Source of the DNA: Rhodomicrobium lacus
GTDB taxonomy: Bacteria; Pseudomonadota; Alphaproteobacteria; Rhizobiales; Rhodomicrobiaceae
DNA: 64,000 bases
Reading direction: 5' to 3'
Assembly (NCBI RefSeq): GCF_003992725.1
Contig: NZ_RZNF01000001.1
Location: forward strand, 1-64,000
The number at the start of each line of letters is the position of its first letter. The stretch's first letter is position 1. Made by a program: the position numbers and the translations under genes. Of this stretch, positions 27,307 through 36,828 are shown piece by piece. A model generated the notes under the pieces. The model was not told where the DNA came from and made no database searches. It was given only the letters and a program-made list of their open reading frames with translations.

Positions 27307-29586
27307 TCAGTCCGCCTCCCGGCTTTCGCCCGCGCCGACGACGGCCACCGCCGTCATGTTCACGAGGCCACGCACGGAGGCGGAGGGCGTCACGATATGA
27401 GCGGGCATCGCCGCGCCGAGCAGGATCGGGCCGATGGAGATGGCCGAACCGAGCACCTTGATCGCGTTATAGGCGATGTTGGCCGCGTCGAGCGACGGCA
27501 TGATGAGCACATTCGCCTCCCCTTCGAGCTTCGAATAGGGGAACAGCTCGCGCCGCACACCTTCCGCCAGCGCCATGTCGGAATGCATCTCGCCCTCGGC
27601 CTCGACACCCGGTTCACGCTCCCAGAACAGTTGCAGCGCCTCCCGCATCTTCTTCGCGCTTGGCGTGTTGGCGCTGCCGAAGTTCGAGTGCGACAGGAAG
27701 GCGAGTTTCGGGGTCAGGCCGAAGCGGGCCACCTGCTTCGCCGCGAGAGAAGCGGCTTCCGCCACTTCCTCGGCGGTCGGGTCGTAGTTGACCTGCGTAT
27801 CGGCGACGAAGAACGTGCCGGACTCGAGCACAAGCGCGTTCAGCGCGGCGAAATTCCTGACGCCCGCGCGCAAGCCGATGATGTCGCCGATGTCCTTCAA
27901 GTGCCTGTCGAAGCGGCCGGTCGTGCCGCAGATCAACGCGTCCGCGTCGCCGCGTTTCAGCAGCATCGCCGCGATCACGGTGTTCTGCCGACGCGCGGCA
28001 ACGCGCGCATCCGAGCGTGTGATGCCCTTGCGGTCGGTGAGACGGTGGTACGCTGCGGCGAGATCATCGACGCTAGCATCTTCGGTCGGGTCGAACACCT
28101 GGAAATCGACGCCGGGCTTCATCGGCAATGCGAGGTCGCGCAGGCGCTCTTCCATGAATTTGCGGCTGCCGACGAGGATCGGCTGCGCGATGCCTTCCGA
28201 CAGCACCTGATAGGCTGCCTGCAGAACCTTGACGCGGTCGCCCTCCGCGAAGATGACGCGCTTCGGCGCGCGTTTCGCCGCCTCGAACACGGGCTTCATG
28301 ACGAGGCCCGAGCGGAACACGAAGCGCACGAGCTTCTCGCGATAGGCGGCGAAATCGGCGATGGGGCGTGTGGCGACGCCCGACTCCATGGCGGCGCGGG
28401 CCACGGCGGGGGCAAGCCGCGTGATGAGACGCGGATCGAACGGCTTCGGAATGATATAATCCGGCCCGAAATGGAAGCTCTCCGCGCCGTAGGCCGTCAG
28501 CACGATGTCATGCGCCTCGGCCTGCGCGAGGTCGGCGATGGCCATCGCGCAAGCCTTCTTCATCGCCTCGTTGATCTCGGTCGCGCCCGCATCGAGCGCA
28601 CCCCGGAACAGGAAGGGAAAACACAGGACATTGTTGACCTGGTTCGGGAAGTCCGACCGGCCCGTGGCGATGATCGCGTCCGGGCGCACGGCCTTCACCT
28701 CGTCCGGCATGATCTCGGGCGTCGGGTTGGCGAGCGCCATGATGATCGGCCGGTCCGCCATGGTCTTCACCATGTCGGCGGAGACGACGCGCGGTGCGGA
28801 AAGGCCGAGGAAGATATCCGCATCGACCAGCGTTTCTGCGAGCTTGCGGAAGTTCGTCGGCTGGGCATAGCGCGCGAGGTAGGGATTCATCTCCTCGGTA
28901 CGGCCTTCGTAGACCACGCCGACACGGTCGGAAACGAAAATATTCTCGCGCTTGAGGCCGAGGCTCACGAGCAGATTGAGGCAGGCAAGCGCCGCCGCGC
29001 CCCCGCCGCAGCACGCGAGGCGCACGCTGCCGATATCCTTGCCGACGAGCTTCAGCCCGTTCAGGATCGCGGCGGCGACAACGATGGCCGTGCCATGCTG
29101 ATCGTCGTGCATGACGGGGATCTTGAGGCGCTCGCGGAGTTTCTGTTCGATCTCGAAGCACTCGGGCGCCTTGATGTCCTCAAGGTTGATCGCGCCGAAG
29201 GTAGGCTCAAGCGCCGCCACCGCATCGACGAAGCGGTCGGGGTCTTTCGCGTCCACCTCGATGTCGAAAACATCGATGCCGGCGAATTTCTTGAAAAGCA
29301 CGGCCTTGCCTTCCATCACCGGCTTGGAGGCGAGCGGACCGATATTGCCGAGGCCGAGAACGGCTGTGCCGTTGGTGATGACGCCGATCAGATTGCCGCG
29401 CGCGGTAAGCCGCGCCGCCGCCGCCGGGTCCGCCACGATCTCGTCGCAGGCAAACGCGACGCCCGGCGAATAGGCGAGCGAAAGGTCGCGCTGGGTCGAC
29501 AGCGGCTTCGTGGGCGTGACGGCGAGTTTTCCCGGCGGCTCGCTCTCGTGATATTCGATCGCGCTCTGCTTGAAATCCTTCGCCAT
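27307..29586 (-). CDS. maeB: NADP-dependent malic enzyme with phosphotransacetylase-like C-terminus
   Basis: Oxidatively decarboxylates malate to pyruvate, linking the TCA cycle with NADPH supply and gluconeogenesis. The 759-residue product combines a malic enzyme part (about residues 1-430; [37 protein letters not shown] and DDQHGTAIV) with a phosphate acetyltransferase-like domain (about 440-759; [20 protein letters not shown]) that usually serves regulation. ATG at 29586 follows a purine-rich AGGAGAACGG; the longer frame adds a basic non-conserved leader. Single gene. Confidence 0.95.
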   Translation of the reverse strand: MAKDFKQSAIEYHESEPPGKLAVTPTKPLSTQRDLSLAYSPGVAFACDEIVADPAAAARLTARGNLIGVITNGTAVLGLGNIGPLASKPVMEGKAVLFKKFAGIDVFDIEVDAKDPDRFVDAVAALEPTFGAINLEDIKAPECFEIEQKLRERLKIPVMHDDQHGTAIVVAAAILNGLKLVGKDIGSVRLACCGGGAAALACLNLLVSLGLKRENIFVSDRVGVVYEGRTEEMNPYLARYAQPTNFRKLAETLVDADIFLGLSAPRVVSADMVKTMADRPIIMALANPTPEIMPDEVKAVRPDAIIATGRSDFPNQVNNVLCFPFLFRGALDAGATEINEAMKKACAMAIADLAQAEAHDIVLTAYGAESFHFGPDYIIPKPFDPRLITRLAPAVARAAMESGVATRPIADFAAYREKLVRFVFRSGLVMKPVFEAAKRAPKRVIFAEGDRVKVLQAAYQVLSEGIAQPILVGSRKFMEERLRDLALPMKPGVDFQVFDPTEDASVDDLAAAYHRLTDRKGITRSDARVAARRQNTVIAAMLLKRGDADALICGTTGRFDRHLKDIGDIIGLRAGVRNFAALNALVLESGTFFVADTQVNYDPTAEEVAEAASLAAKQVARFGLTPKLAFLSHSNFGSANTPSAKKMREALQLFWEREPGVEAEGEMHSDMALAEGVRRELFPYSKLEGEANVLIMPSLDAANIAYNAIKVLGSAISIGPILLGAAMPAHIVTPSASVRGLVNMTAVAVVGAGESREAD

Positions 29587-29712
29587 CGGGGCCGTTCTCC
29601 TGCGGGTGTTTGTCGCCCCACAGCTAGGCCATTCGCGCCGCCTGTTCAATGCACGCTTGCGCTACGCCGCCGCGCGACTATCAGCCATGCGAGGATAGAG
29701 CAAAAAGCGCAA

Positions 29713-30078
29713 TCACACCTTCGGGACGAAGATGAGCCGCTCGACCGGTTCTCCCTCGCAAAGATGCGATACGCAGATTTCGTCGATGTCCTCGACAGAC
29801 TTCGGCGCGTACCAGATCCCCTCCGGGTAGACGACGACCACCGGCCCCGCCTGACAGAAGCCGAGACAGCCCGTCACCGTGACGGCGAGTTCCGGGTCTT
29901 GCAGCGCCTGAATTTTTGCGGAAAGCCGCTCGATCAGCGGCATCGCGCCCGAGGCCGCGCAACTGCCGCGCGGATGCATCGGCGGCCTCTGCTGCGCACA
30001 GATGAAGACGTGGCGCTTGAACACAAGCGGCAGGTCGAAGGGTCTGCCCTCGGGGGCGGTTGTGAGGGCTTCGGTCAT
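29713..30078 (-). CDS. (2Fe-2S) thioredoxin-like ferredoxin domain protein
   Basis: A 121-residue protein with the thioredoxin-like [2Fe-2S] fold also found in NuoE. The four cluster cysteines are visible as CAQQRPPMHPRGSC (C-x12-C) and GCLGFCQAGP (C-x3-C). It is a soluble electron carrier in the Shethna-type/(2Fe-2S) ferredoxin group; its partner is unknown. ATG at 30078 follows CAGGAGAAGCG. A Rieske-domain gene lies upstream on the same strand (gap about 265 bp), which suggests a small redox group, but they are probably separate transcripts. Confidence 0.85.
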   Translation of the reverse strand: MTEALTTAPEGRPFDLPLVFKRHVFICAQQRPPMHPRGSCAASGAMPLIERLSAKIQALQDPELAVTVTGCLGFCQAGPVVVVYPEGIWYAPKSVEDIDEICVSHLCEGEPVERLIFVPKV

Positions 30079-30343
30079 TCGCTTCTCCTGTGCATCAGCC
30101 GCGCGCGGCAGAAGGCAAAGAGCAAGGTTCGTACCGAAAGCCCTCACAGGTGTAGAAAGAGCGAACGGTGGGGAGTGTTGCGCTGTGTAGGCCGGGGCGG
30201 GGGCTGGAACTGGACTAATTAAACAAAGCGAATGTTCCGTTCCGGCCAAAATGACGCATGCTGACCGCGCCGCTTCGGCGCCCTTCGAAGAAAAGGCGGT
30301 GCACTTTTGCACACCGCCCGCAAATTCGCGATCCCGCGAGCCG

Positions 30344-30769
30344 CTATTCCGAAACGATCATGATCTCCGGCGGCCCGGCGTCGTCATCCTCCGCAAGCTC
30401 GACGCCCGCGATGCACACGTCGCCGTCGATGATCGCGACAGGGATGCTTTCGAGGCTCTGGAACTTGCACTCGCCTTCGACGCAAAGCCCCGTACTCGGC
30501 TCGAACCGCGCATCATGCTGCATGCAGTGCAGATGGCGCCGCCCGTCCGACACATAGTTTTCGGACTCTTCGTAAAGCGGCCGCTTCTCGTGCGGGCAGG
30601 CGTTTACGTAGGCGTAGAACTTCCGCGCCTCGTCGCGCACGATGAGGATGGGAAAAGGCTCTTCCTTGCCATCCGGTCCGACCTTCGCAAGGGTGAAGGG
30701 CTGCACCCAGCCGGGCGCGATGTTCGCCTCGCAAACAGCGTAGACGATGGTTTCTTTGGTCTCGGTCAT
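30344..30769 (-). CDS. Rieske (2Fe-2S) domain protein
   Basis: A 141-residue soluble protein made of one Rieske domain. The cluster ligands are in NACPHEKRPL (C-x-H) and HCMQHDARFEPSTGLC (C-x2-H). It resembles the ferredoxin components of dioxygenases or the small Rieske subunit of nitrite reductase. No oxygenase or reductase subunit is nearby, so the redox partner is open. The N-terminus lacks a signal peptide or membrane anchor. Confidence 0.88.
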   Translation of the reverse strand: MTETKETIVYAVCEANIAPGWVQPFTLAKVGPDGKEEPFPILIVRDEARKFYAYVNACPHEKRPLYEESENYVSDGRRHLHCMQHDARFEPSTGLCVEGECKFQSLESIPVAIIDGDVCIAGVELAEDDDAGPPEIMIVSE

Positions 30770-30955
30770 ATGTCCGTCCCTGTGCTGGGTTGCGCCATGA
30801 TCTTTTCGCGATGTGATGCAAGGAGCATGCCCCCCGGCGCGCCCTTACCTTAGAACCATTTCAGGCCGGATGCTAATCGTTTGCGCAAGGCGCTCCGCGC
30901 AGGCATGGTGCGCTCGCATAGTGTCGGGGAGGAGAGATTTTTTCCGGGAGGGACG

Positions 30956-31342
30956 ATGAGAATTTTGCTGGCTGTTTTTGCTGCGGCACTCGTCGGCGCG
31001 CCTGCGCAGGCCGATGCCGCCGAGCCGCTCGAAGCCTGTCTCGACACGGCGAATTCGACCGTCGAAACGCGAAACTGCATCGGTCGCGATTATGAGCGAA
31101 ACGACGGCGAACTGAACGCGATTTATAAACGGCTTCTCGAAAAATATTCCGCCGACGACGCCGACACCCGCGAGAGGCGGCGGCGGCTGATCGAGGCGCA
31201 GCGCTTGTGGCTTCGTTTTCGCGACGCCAATTGCAGTTGGCAGGGCGCCAAGATGATTGGCGGAACGAGCGAAGACCTGATCGTCGCCGGATGCTTGAAC
31301 GATATGACGAAAGACCGGACCAAGGAATTGAAGGCGGACTGA
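30956..31342 (+). CDS. DUF1311/LprI family periplasmic protein
   Basis: A 128-residue exported protein. A signal peptide (MRILLAVFAAALVGAPAQAD) is followed by a helical domain with four cysteines (EACLDTA, RNCIGRD, ANCSWQG, AGCLND) in the DUF1311/LprI pattern. LprI of mycobacteria inhibits lysozyme; in most bacteria the role is untested. Its TGA overlaps the ATG of the rhomboid gene (TGATG), so the two are translationally coupled. ATG at 30956 follows GGGAGGGACG. Confidence 0.85.
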   Translation: MRILLAVFAAALVGAPAQADAAEPLEACLDTANSTVETRNCIGRDYERNDGELNAIYKRLLEKYSADDADTRERRRRLIEAQRLWLRFRDANCSWQGAKMIGGTSEDLIVAGCLNDMTKDRTKELKAD

Positions 31343-32541
31343 TGCAAGAAACGCCCATGAAAGGCGCCCGCGATACCGGCGGAGCCGTGGCCGGCGATTC
31401 CCTTCCTGCTGGCGAGCGGATGCCGCCCGCCTCGCCGCTGCAGGACGCGGTCGAATACCAGCGCCCGCCGCTGACCGCCACGTTGGGCCTGATCGGCGTC
31501 ATCCTCGCCGTCTATCTGTGCGAAGCCGTGTTCCGCATCGCAGGAAGCGGCACCCTCTTCGATCCCGGCATCTCGACGCTCGTCGCGCTCGGCGCGCTCG
31601 ACAAGAGCCTCGTCGTCGAAGGCGGCCAGTGGTGGCGGCTCTTCTCGGCGCCGTTGCTGCATGGCGGCGTGCCGCACCTTGCCTTGAACGGCCTCGCACT
31701 TCTTTTTGCGGGCGCTGCGCTGGAGCGCGTGGTCGGCCCCAGCTGGTTCGCAGCGATCTTCGTGGTCGGCGCGCTCGGCGGCGGGCTGGCCTCGCTTGCC
31801 ATCAACGCGGCAGACCTGATTTCGGTCGGCGCGTCGGGCGCGATCATGGGGCTTTTCGCGGCGGCGCTCGTCATCGCTTACCGCTTTCCGAAGCATTCGC
31901 GCCAGCGGCGGCTGATGCTGTCCGGCTCGCTCGGCGTGCTCATCCCTTCGCTCATTCCGCTGTTCGACGGGCTGTTCGGGCAACGGATCGACTTTGCTGC
32001 GCATATCGGCGGCGCGGTCGCGGGTGGCATTGTGGGAGCGACGCTGCTCGGCCTCTGGCATCCGGACGGCGAAGCGCCGCCGCATCGCAAGACGGCCCTT
32101 CTCGTGGCGGTACTCGGCCTGTGTGGCGCGATATTCGCCGCTTCGCAGGTCGCGGCGACCTACAGTTCGCAGACCCTGGCCGTCTTCATCATCCCGGATG
32201 CAAGGCTACCCAAGGGCATCGACGAGATACGGACCCGTTCGGCGGAACTTCTCGCCGAGTTTCCCCGCGATCCCCGCTCGCATATCTACCGCGCCGTCAC
32301 CCTGCAAGGCGACAACGACAATGCCGGCGCGGAACGCGAATGGCGCGCGGCTCTTGCCGACCGCGAGATGCTGCGAACGTTCTTCAAGCCCGAGCTTGAG
32401 CATCTGATCCGGGTGAACCTTGCGCTGCTCCTGAAGGATAGCGGGCGGCGGGCGGAGGCCGCCGAGATGGCAAGCCCGGTCTGCGCCTCCAGCGGCGAAC
32501 GCCAGATCCTGCTCGAAAATGCGGGGCTTTGCCCGCGATAA
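31342..32541 (+). CDS. Rhomboid family intramembrane serine protease
   Basis: A membrane-embedded serine protease of 399 residues. Family landmarks are WRLFSAPLLHGGVPHLALNG (oxyanion residue N116 with H107 and H112), the nucleophile S165 in VGASGAIMG and the base H211 in HIGGAVAG. The rhomboid core is at about residues 40-260; the C-terminal 130 residues are soluble and helical (SAELLAEFPRDPRSHIYRAV), perhaps TPR-like. It is coupled to the upstream LprI-like gene. Substrates unknown. Confidence 0.9.
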   Translation: MQETPMKGARDTGGAVAGDSLPAGERMPPASPLQDAVEYQRPPLTATLGLIGVILAVYLCEAVFRIAGSGTLFDPGISTLVALGALDKSLVVEGGQWWRLFSAPLLHGGVPHLALNGLALLFAGAALERVVGPSWFAAIFVVGALGGGLASLAINAADLISVGASGAIMGLFAAALVIAYRFPKHSRQRRLMLSGSLGVLIPSLIPLFDGLFGQRIDFAAHIGGAVAGGIVGATLLGLWHPDGEAPPHRKTALLVAVLGLCGAIFAASQVAATYSSQTLAVFIIPDARLPKGIDEIRTRSAELLAEFPRDPRSHIYRAVTLQGDNDNAGAEREWRAALADREMLRTFFKPELEHLIRVNLALLLKDSGRRAEAAEMASPVCASSGERQILLENAGLCPR

Positions 32542-32641
32542 GCTACATTGATCTTAATCATCGATTCGGGTAAAGATTTAAAAACTCCGAACACGGATCA
32601 ATGTCTTGAAGAATCGTGCCGAAGAAGCTCGTCGCAGCACG

Positions 32642-32913
32642 ATGAGCAAAAAATATGGCAAGCTCCTCTCGTCCATGAGAGATAATCCGAAGTCGGACTG
32701 GACGATCGAGGATATCCAAAAAATATGTGATAATGTCGGTGTAGCGTTATGGCTCCGACAAGGGGATCACATTAAAAGATAGCAAGTGACCTTGTGAGTC
32801 AGTACGTGTTAACGATACCTTATAACAGACCGATCAAAGCACCTTATATAAAGCAGTTTGTTAAGCTCATCGATGCTCATATCGAGCGTTGTATGAAAGG
32901 TGGAGAGAGATGA
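32642..32913 (+). pseudogene. hicA: hicA toxin, frameshifted
   Basis: HicA is an mRNA interferase with a dsRBD-like fold. The first frame from ATG 32642 reads MSKKYGKLLSSMRDN, then DWTIEDIQKICDNVG and RQGDHIK (with the active-site type Gly-x-His), but stops at 32780. The rest of a normal HicA, VSQYVLTIPYNRPIKAPYIK then QFVKLIDAHIERCMKGG, follows in another frame up to the TGA at 32911. Adding one A to the AAAA run at 32774-32777 would restore a continuous HicA. The stop overlaps the hicB ATG (ATGA). The locus is clearly more AT-rich than its neighbours. Real mutation, sequencing error or slippage cannot be separated here. Confidence 0.8.
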
Positions 32914-33182
32914 CTGACGCTACCTATCCGGCAGTTGTCATCAAGCTTCCTGAAAAGGATGGTGGCGGATTTCTAGCATATGCCCCTGATTTACCGGGAT
33001 GTATGTCAGATGGAGAAACCGATGCTGAAGCTCTGCAATATTTAAGGCTTGCCGTAGACGAATGGTGCGACGAGGCTAAAAGGCTGGGAAGAGACGTACC
33101 CAAGCCTGGGTCTGCTGCGAAAGCTGCGCAGACCCACCGGGAAGATGTGGCTCATTTGGTTAAGCTGCAGACGGAACGTTAG
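32910..33182 (+). CDS. hicB: HicB-family antitoxin
   Basis: A 90-residue HicB-type antitoxin. The partial RNase H-like fold is plain: YPAVVIKLPEKDGGGFLAYA, then PDLPGCMSDGETDAEALQ, then RLAVDEWCDEAKRLGR. The C-terminal 25 residues (AAKAAQTHREDVAHLVKLQT) show no clear DNA-binding domain, so it is a short form. ATG at 32910 overlaps the hicA stop, the normal toxin-first order. A GGTGGAGAGAG ribosome binding site precedes it. It appears intact while its toxin is frameshifted. Confidence 0.88.
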   Translation: MTDATYPAVVIKLPEKDGGGFLAYAPDLPGCMSDGETDAEALQYLRLAVDEWCDEAKRLGRDVPKPGSAAKAAQTHREDVAHLVKLQTER

Positions 33183-33193
33183 AAAAGCGATAA

Positions 33194-33352
33194 GCTTTAA
33201 TCAACGATCTCAATTCCGAGCTTGATGCTGTTAGATCGCGCGTAGAAGATATAATGTCTTCTGATCGGTATCTTCTACGCCAAGCGGGTTGGGACGACGA
33301 TGCGTTACCTGTGACTGCGGCAGCATACGCAGTTTGCTTACGATACAATTGA
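33194..33352 (+). pseudogene. Open frame remnant downstream of hicB
   Basis: After a TAA at 33191 a frame reads LINDLNSELDAVRSRVEDIM, then RYLLRQAGWDDDALPVTAAA, and ends at TGA 33350-33352. It looks protein-like and AT-rich like hicAB, but no start codon precedes the conserved-looking part; the only ATG is internal at 33254. Either the 5' end of a small gene was lost or it is translated by coupling from an unusual start. Family unknown. Confidence 0.35.
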
Positions 33353-33364
33353 GTTTTCGTTTTA

Positions 33365-34261
33365 TTAACGCGTGATGTTAGCCCAACCGTTGACGGGATT
33401 GACGTCGACGGCCACCTCGACCTCATGCTCGCCACCGCCGAGCAGCACGCCGCTGACGGGACTTACATCCTGAAAGTCGCGCCCGAAGGCGATGGCAATA
33501 TGCTCCTCGCCCGGGATCATGTTGTTCGTCGGGTCGAAATCGACCCAGCCGATTTCCGGCGACCAGACCGAAATCCACGCATGGCTCGCATCCGCGCCGA
33601 CAAGCTTCGGCTGCCCGGCGGGCGGATAGGTGAGCAGGTAACCGCTTACATAGCGGGCGGCGAGGCCCATCGTCCTCAGGCAGGCAATTTCGAGATGAGC
33701 GAAGTCCTGGCACACGCCGCGCCGGATGCGGAGCACTTCCTCGACCGAGGTCGCGGCATCGGTCGCGCCGCTCTCATATTTGAAATCGCGGTTGATGCGC
33801 GCCGTCAGATCCTGCACGGCTTCGAGCATCGGGCGGCCTTCCACGAAGCTCGACCGCGCAAATTTGTGGATGTCGCGCGACGGGCGGATGAAGCGCGAGG
33901 GGCAGGAATACTGGATGGCCTCGAACGTCTCCGGGCCGAGATTGGCGCGAAGTTGCGCGGCGACGTCGTTCCAGCTTGCCGTGCGGTGCGTATCGATCGG
34001 CGCGGGCGCGAACACCTCGACCTGCGCGCGCGAATGGATCAGCAATTCGCGGTGATCCTGCTCGATGGCGATGAGCGAGACGGGGTTGCCGAAATCGTCG
34101 ATCATCTCCGCCTTGGAGGCGGGTGCCGGATCGATGATGAGGCTGTGCCGCGAGACGGTCTGGCGATAGTGGGAGCGGGGCGTCAGGTGCAAGACATGGT
34201 GGGACTGCGAAACCGGCGCCGAATAGCGATACGTCGTTCGATGACTGATCTCGAAATTCAT
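33365..34261 (-). CDS. Transglutaminase-like cysteine peptidase family protein
   Basis: A cytoplasmic transglutaminase-like protein of 298 residues. An N-terminal beta domain (FEISHRTTYRYSAPVSQSHH) precedes the catalytic core with C184 in RRGVCQDFAHLE, H227 in ADASHAWISVW and the aspartate in GWVDFDPTNN. It overlaps the upstream ATP-grasp/alpha-E gene by 4 bp (ATGA), forming a two-gene operon. Such clusters are widespread in proteobacteria; a role in making or trimming peptide-like amide bonds is proposed by comparison but not proven. Confidence 0.9.
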   Translation of the reverse strand: MNFEISHRTTYRYSAPVSQSHHVLHLTPRSHYRQTVSRHSLIIDPAPASKAEMIDDFGNPVSLIAIEQDHRELLIHSRAQVEVFAPAPIDTHRTASWNDVAAQLRANLGPETFEAIQYSCPSRFIRPSRDIHKFARSSFVEGRPMLEAVQDLTARINRDFKYESGATDAATSVEEVLRIRRGVCQDFAHLEIACLRTMGLAARYVSGYLLTYPPAGQPKLVGADASHAWISVWSPEIGWVDFDPTNNMIPGEEHIAIAFGRDFQDVSPVSGVLLGGGEHEVEVAVDVNPVNGWANITR

Positions 34262-36828
34262 GAATGGCTACCGAAGCGGGTGTAGACGCGCCGAAGCTCG
34301 TCTTCGGTCAGGTTGAAGTAACGGCGCGTAATCGCTTCGGAAAGCTTCGGCAAGCCCGAAATCAGGGCGCCCAGCAACTCCTGAAGCTCGACGCGCCGGC
34401 CGGACGCGTCGGCATGCTCAAGGCTCGCGACCTTTGCCAGGCGCACCTTCGTCAGGAGTTCAAGAATGAGCCGCTGTTCTTCATTGTGCGGCGCATGGGG
34501 CGACGCCTGCGGAAGCGCCTGAAGATGATCCGTGATCGCGCAGAGCTGGAAGCCGATACCGCGCGGGTTCGCCTCGTCCACCATGAGAAGGTCGAGCACG
34601 AGCGAGAGGATCGGCGCGAACAGATAGCGCTGGCGGAAGGTGATGGTGCTGTCCGCCACGTTCAGCACGAAGAAGAGGCGCGCCGTCTCGTCGTCCTCGC
34701 GCCGCACTTCGCCGAACAGCGCCAGAAGCAGTTCTGCCAGATTATAGGCGCGTTCGAGCCGCCGCCCGATGTCGGTAAAGCGCCAGCCGTAGTTCCGCGT
34801 CATGTTCTCGGCGGTCAGCCCGTTGAGCGACGCCATGGTGACGATGCCCGCGTTGAGCCTGTCGAGCAGCTTCACCGAGTCGGAGAGGTCGTTCGCCTGC
34901 GGAGACGCGATGTTCGAGAAGCGGAGCAGCGTCTGCCACACCTCCAGCGAAAGGCGCTCGCGCACGATGCTGCCCACGCGCAGCATGTTGCTTTCGAGGC
35001 CAGGCAGGCTGTGCGAGCGCCCGGGGGCGGTCATCAGCAGGCGCACCGATTGCTCGATGGCGCGCGGATCGTGGCCGATCCCCGCCGCCGAAGCGGGTTG
35101 ATCCTTCGACAGGATGAGTTCGAGCGCGCGCCGTCCGCCCGCACCGATGGGCACCGTGCCGGAGTCCTCCGAGCGGCTCAACGCACCGCGCATGAGACGC
35201 ATCACCCAGTCCGCGCGCTCGCAATAACGGCCGAGCCAATAAAGGTTGTCCGCGATGCGGCTTCTGAGGCCGATGCCCGCGCGCAGCACGCGCGCCACCT
35301 CGGCGGCCGGGCGCATCAGCGAGATATGCGGTGGCATGACATCGTCGTCGGAGGCGATCCACACGTCGCGCGAATGACCGTCGCGCGCCGACATGGCGAC
35401 GCCCGGCGTTCCGTCGAGCGACATGGCGAGACCGCCCGGCATCACGCGATAGTCGCCATCGATTCCGGCCACGAACAGCCGCATCGCGAAGCGGCGCGAT
35501 GTCAGCCCTTCGGCCGTCCAGGACGGCGCATAGGCGCTGTCCGAACGCTCCTCGGCCACATAATCCTGCCCGTTCACATCGAGCTCGAAGCGCAGCGCGT
35601 CGAGCGCCTTGGGCGTCAGCGTTTCGAGCATGATGCCGACTTCGGCGCGGCCCGGGCGCCCCGTGCCCTCATGCGCGTGGCGGATCACGAAGCGCTCGGG
35701 ATGCGCGAACACGAAGACGCGCGATTCCATGTCGCCGAGCCAGCGGCGGTGCGTGTCGTGGAGCACCAGATCCTGCCCGAGAAGCGCGCGGCTGATGTCG
35801 GGCAGAAGCGGCCCGAGCCCCCGGTTCTCCATGATCGACGAGCCAAGGAAGTTCATCATCAGGCGCGGATTGCGCCTGAGCGCCTGCACGAGCCCGACCG
35901 GACCGGCAAAACCGTTCGGATCGAGTTCGAGCGGATCGCAATGCGAACCTTCCACGCAGCGGATGATGAGATCGATGGGCTTCAGCCCTTCGAGCGTCTT
36001 CATGTACACGCGGCTGCCGATCACGCGCAGATCGCCGCCTTCCACGAGCTGGAAGCCGAGATAGCGCGAAAGATAGGCGTGGCTGAAATAGTCGTCGTGC
36101 CTCGGACCGGGGGTAAGCAAAGTGATGAGCGGGTCGTCGCGCTCGATGCGCTGCAGAAGTTCGGTCTGAATCTGCTGGAAATGCGAAGCGAGCCGGACCG
36201 CGCGACAGTCTCGGAAGACGTCGCCCATGAGCTGGCCGTGCAGCAGCCGGTTCGCCAGAGCAAATCCCACGCCCGCCGGCGTCTCGGCGTGCACATCGAT
36301 GATGCGCCATTCGCCGCTTGCGTCCCGTATGAGGTCGGCGGCGAAGAAATTGATGAGATGCCCGGTGTTTTTCGGCTCGCGACAGGCGCGAAGGAAGGCC
36401 GGATCGCTGAACACGAGACGCGGCGGCACACGGCCCGAGCGAAGCAGGGTTTGCGAGCCGTAGAAGTCCTTGGCCATCATGTCGCAAAGCTGCGCCCGCT
36501 GGATGAGGCCGCGTTCCAGCATCGCCCACTCGCCGGCCGAAATCATGATGGGAATGAGGTCGATCGACCAGGGCTGGCGGCTGCCGGGCTCGGCGAAGAG
36601 GTCGTGCGCTATGCCATTCTCGGCGACGAGGCGGCGAAGCCGCTCCTGACGCTGCGCCTGCTCCTCAAGGGGAATTGCGCCGAAAGCCTCGGAAAACGCG
36701 CGCCACTGAGGCCGGATTCTTCCGTCGGCATCGATGGCTTCGTCGTGCCCGACCGTCGGCGGCGTGTAGGCTGCAAGCAAGTCCTGCGGCATAATGGGAT
36801 TTTGCACCGTGCTGCTCATGGCCTGCAC
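34258..36828 (-). CDS. Circularly permuted ATP-grasp protein fused to an alpha-E domain
   Basis: An 856-residue fusion. The N-terminal part (about residues 1-490) is a circularly permuted ATP-grasp (DUF404/DUF407) with SIDLIPIMISAGEW, WRIIDVHAETPAGVGFALAN and LLTPGPRHDDYFSHAYLSRY. The C-terminal part (about 520-856) is the alpha-E (DUF403) helical domain with LRSRIADNLYWLGRYCERAD. In many genomes these are two genes. With the coupled transglutaminase they suggest an ATP-dependent peptide ligase plus amide-cleaving partner. The exact start is either of the first two methionines (36828 or 36819). Substrate unknown. Confidence 0.9.
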   Translation of the reverse strand: MQAMSSTVQNPIMPQDLLAAYTPPTVGHDEAIDADGRIRPQWRAFSEAFGAIPLEEQAQRQERLRRLVAENGIAHDLFAEPGSRQPWSIDLIPIMISAGEWAMLERGLIQRAQLCDMMAKDFYGSQTLLRSGRVPPRLVFSDPAFLRACREPKNTGHLINFFAADLIRDASGEWRIIDVHAETPAGVGFALANRLLHGQLMGDVFRDCRAVRLASHFQQIQTELLQRIERDDPLITLLTPGPRHDDYFSHAYLSRYLGFQLVEGGDLRVIGSRVYMKTLEGLKPIDLIIRCVEGSHCDPLELDPNGFAGPVGLVQALRRNPRLMMNFLGSSIMENRGLGPLLPDISRALLGQDLVLHDTHRRWLGDMESRVFVFAHPERFVIRHAHEGTGRPGRAEVGIMLETLTPKALDALRFELDVNGQDYVAEERSDSAYAPSWTAEGLTSRRFAMRLFVAGIDGDYRVMPGGLAMSLDGTPGVAMSARDGHSRDVWIASDDDVMPPHISLMRPAAEVARVLRAGIGLRSRIADNLYWLGRYCERADWVMRLMRGALSRSEDSGTVPIGAGGRRALELILSKDQPASAAGIGHDPRAIEQSVRLLMTAPGRSHSLPGLESNMLRVGSIVRERLSLEVWQTLLRFSNIASPQANDLSDSVKLLDRLNAGIVTMASLNGLTAENMTRNYGWRFTDIGRRLERAYNLAELLLALFGEVRREDDETARLFFVLNVADSTITFRQRYLFAPILSLVLDLLMVDEANPRGIGFQLCAITDHLQALPQASPHAPHNEEQRLILELLTKVRLAKVASLEHADASGRRVELQELLGALISGLPKLSEAITRRYFNLTEDELRRVYTRFGSHS

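Noticed and set aside
27304-30222. 972-codon plus-strand frame opposite malic enzyme
   Set aside because: It is the antisense shadow of the malic enzyme and ferredoxin genes caused by high GC content; the minus strand holds the conserved proteins.
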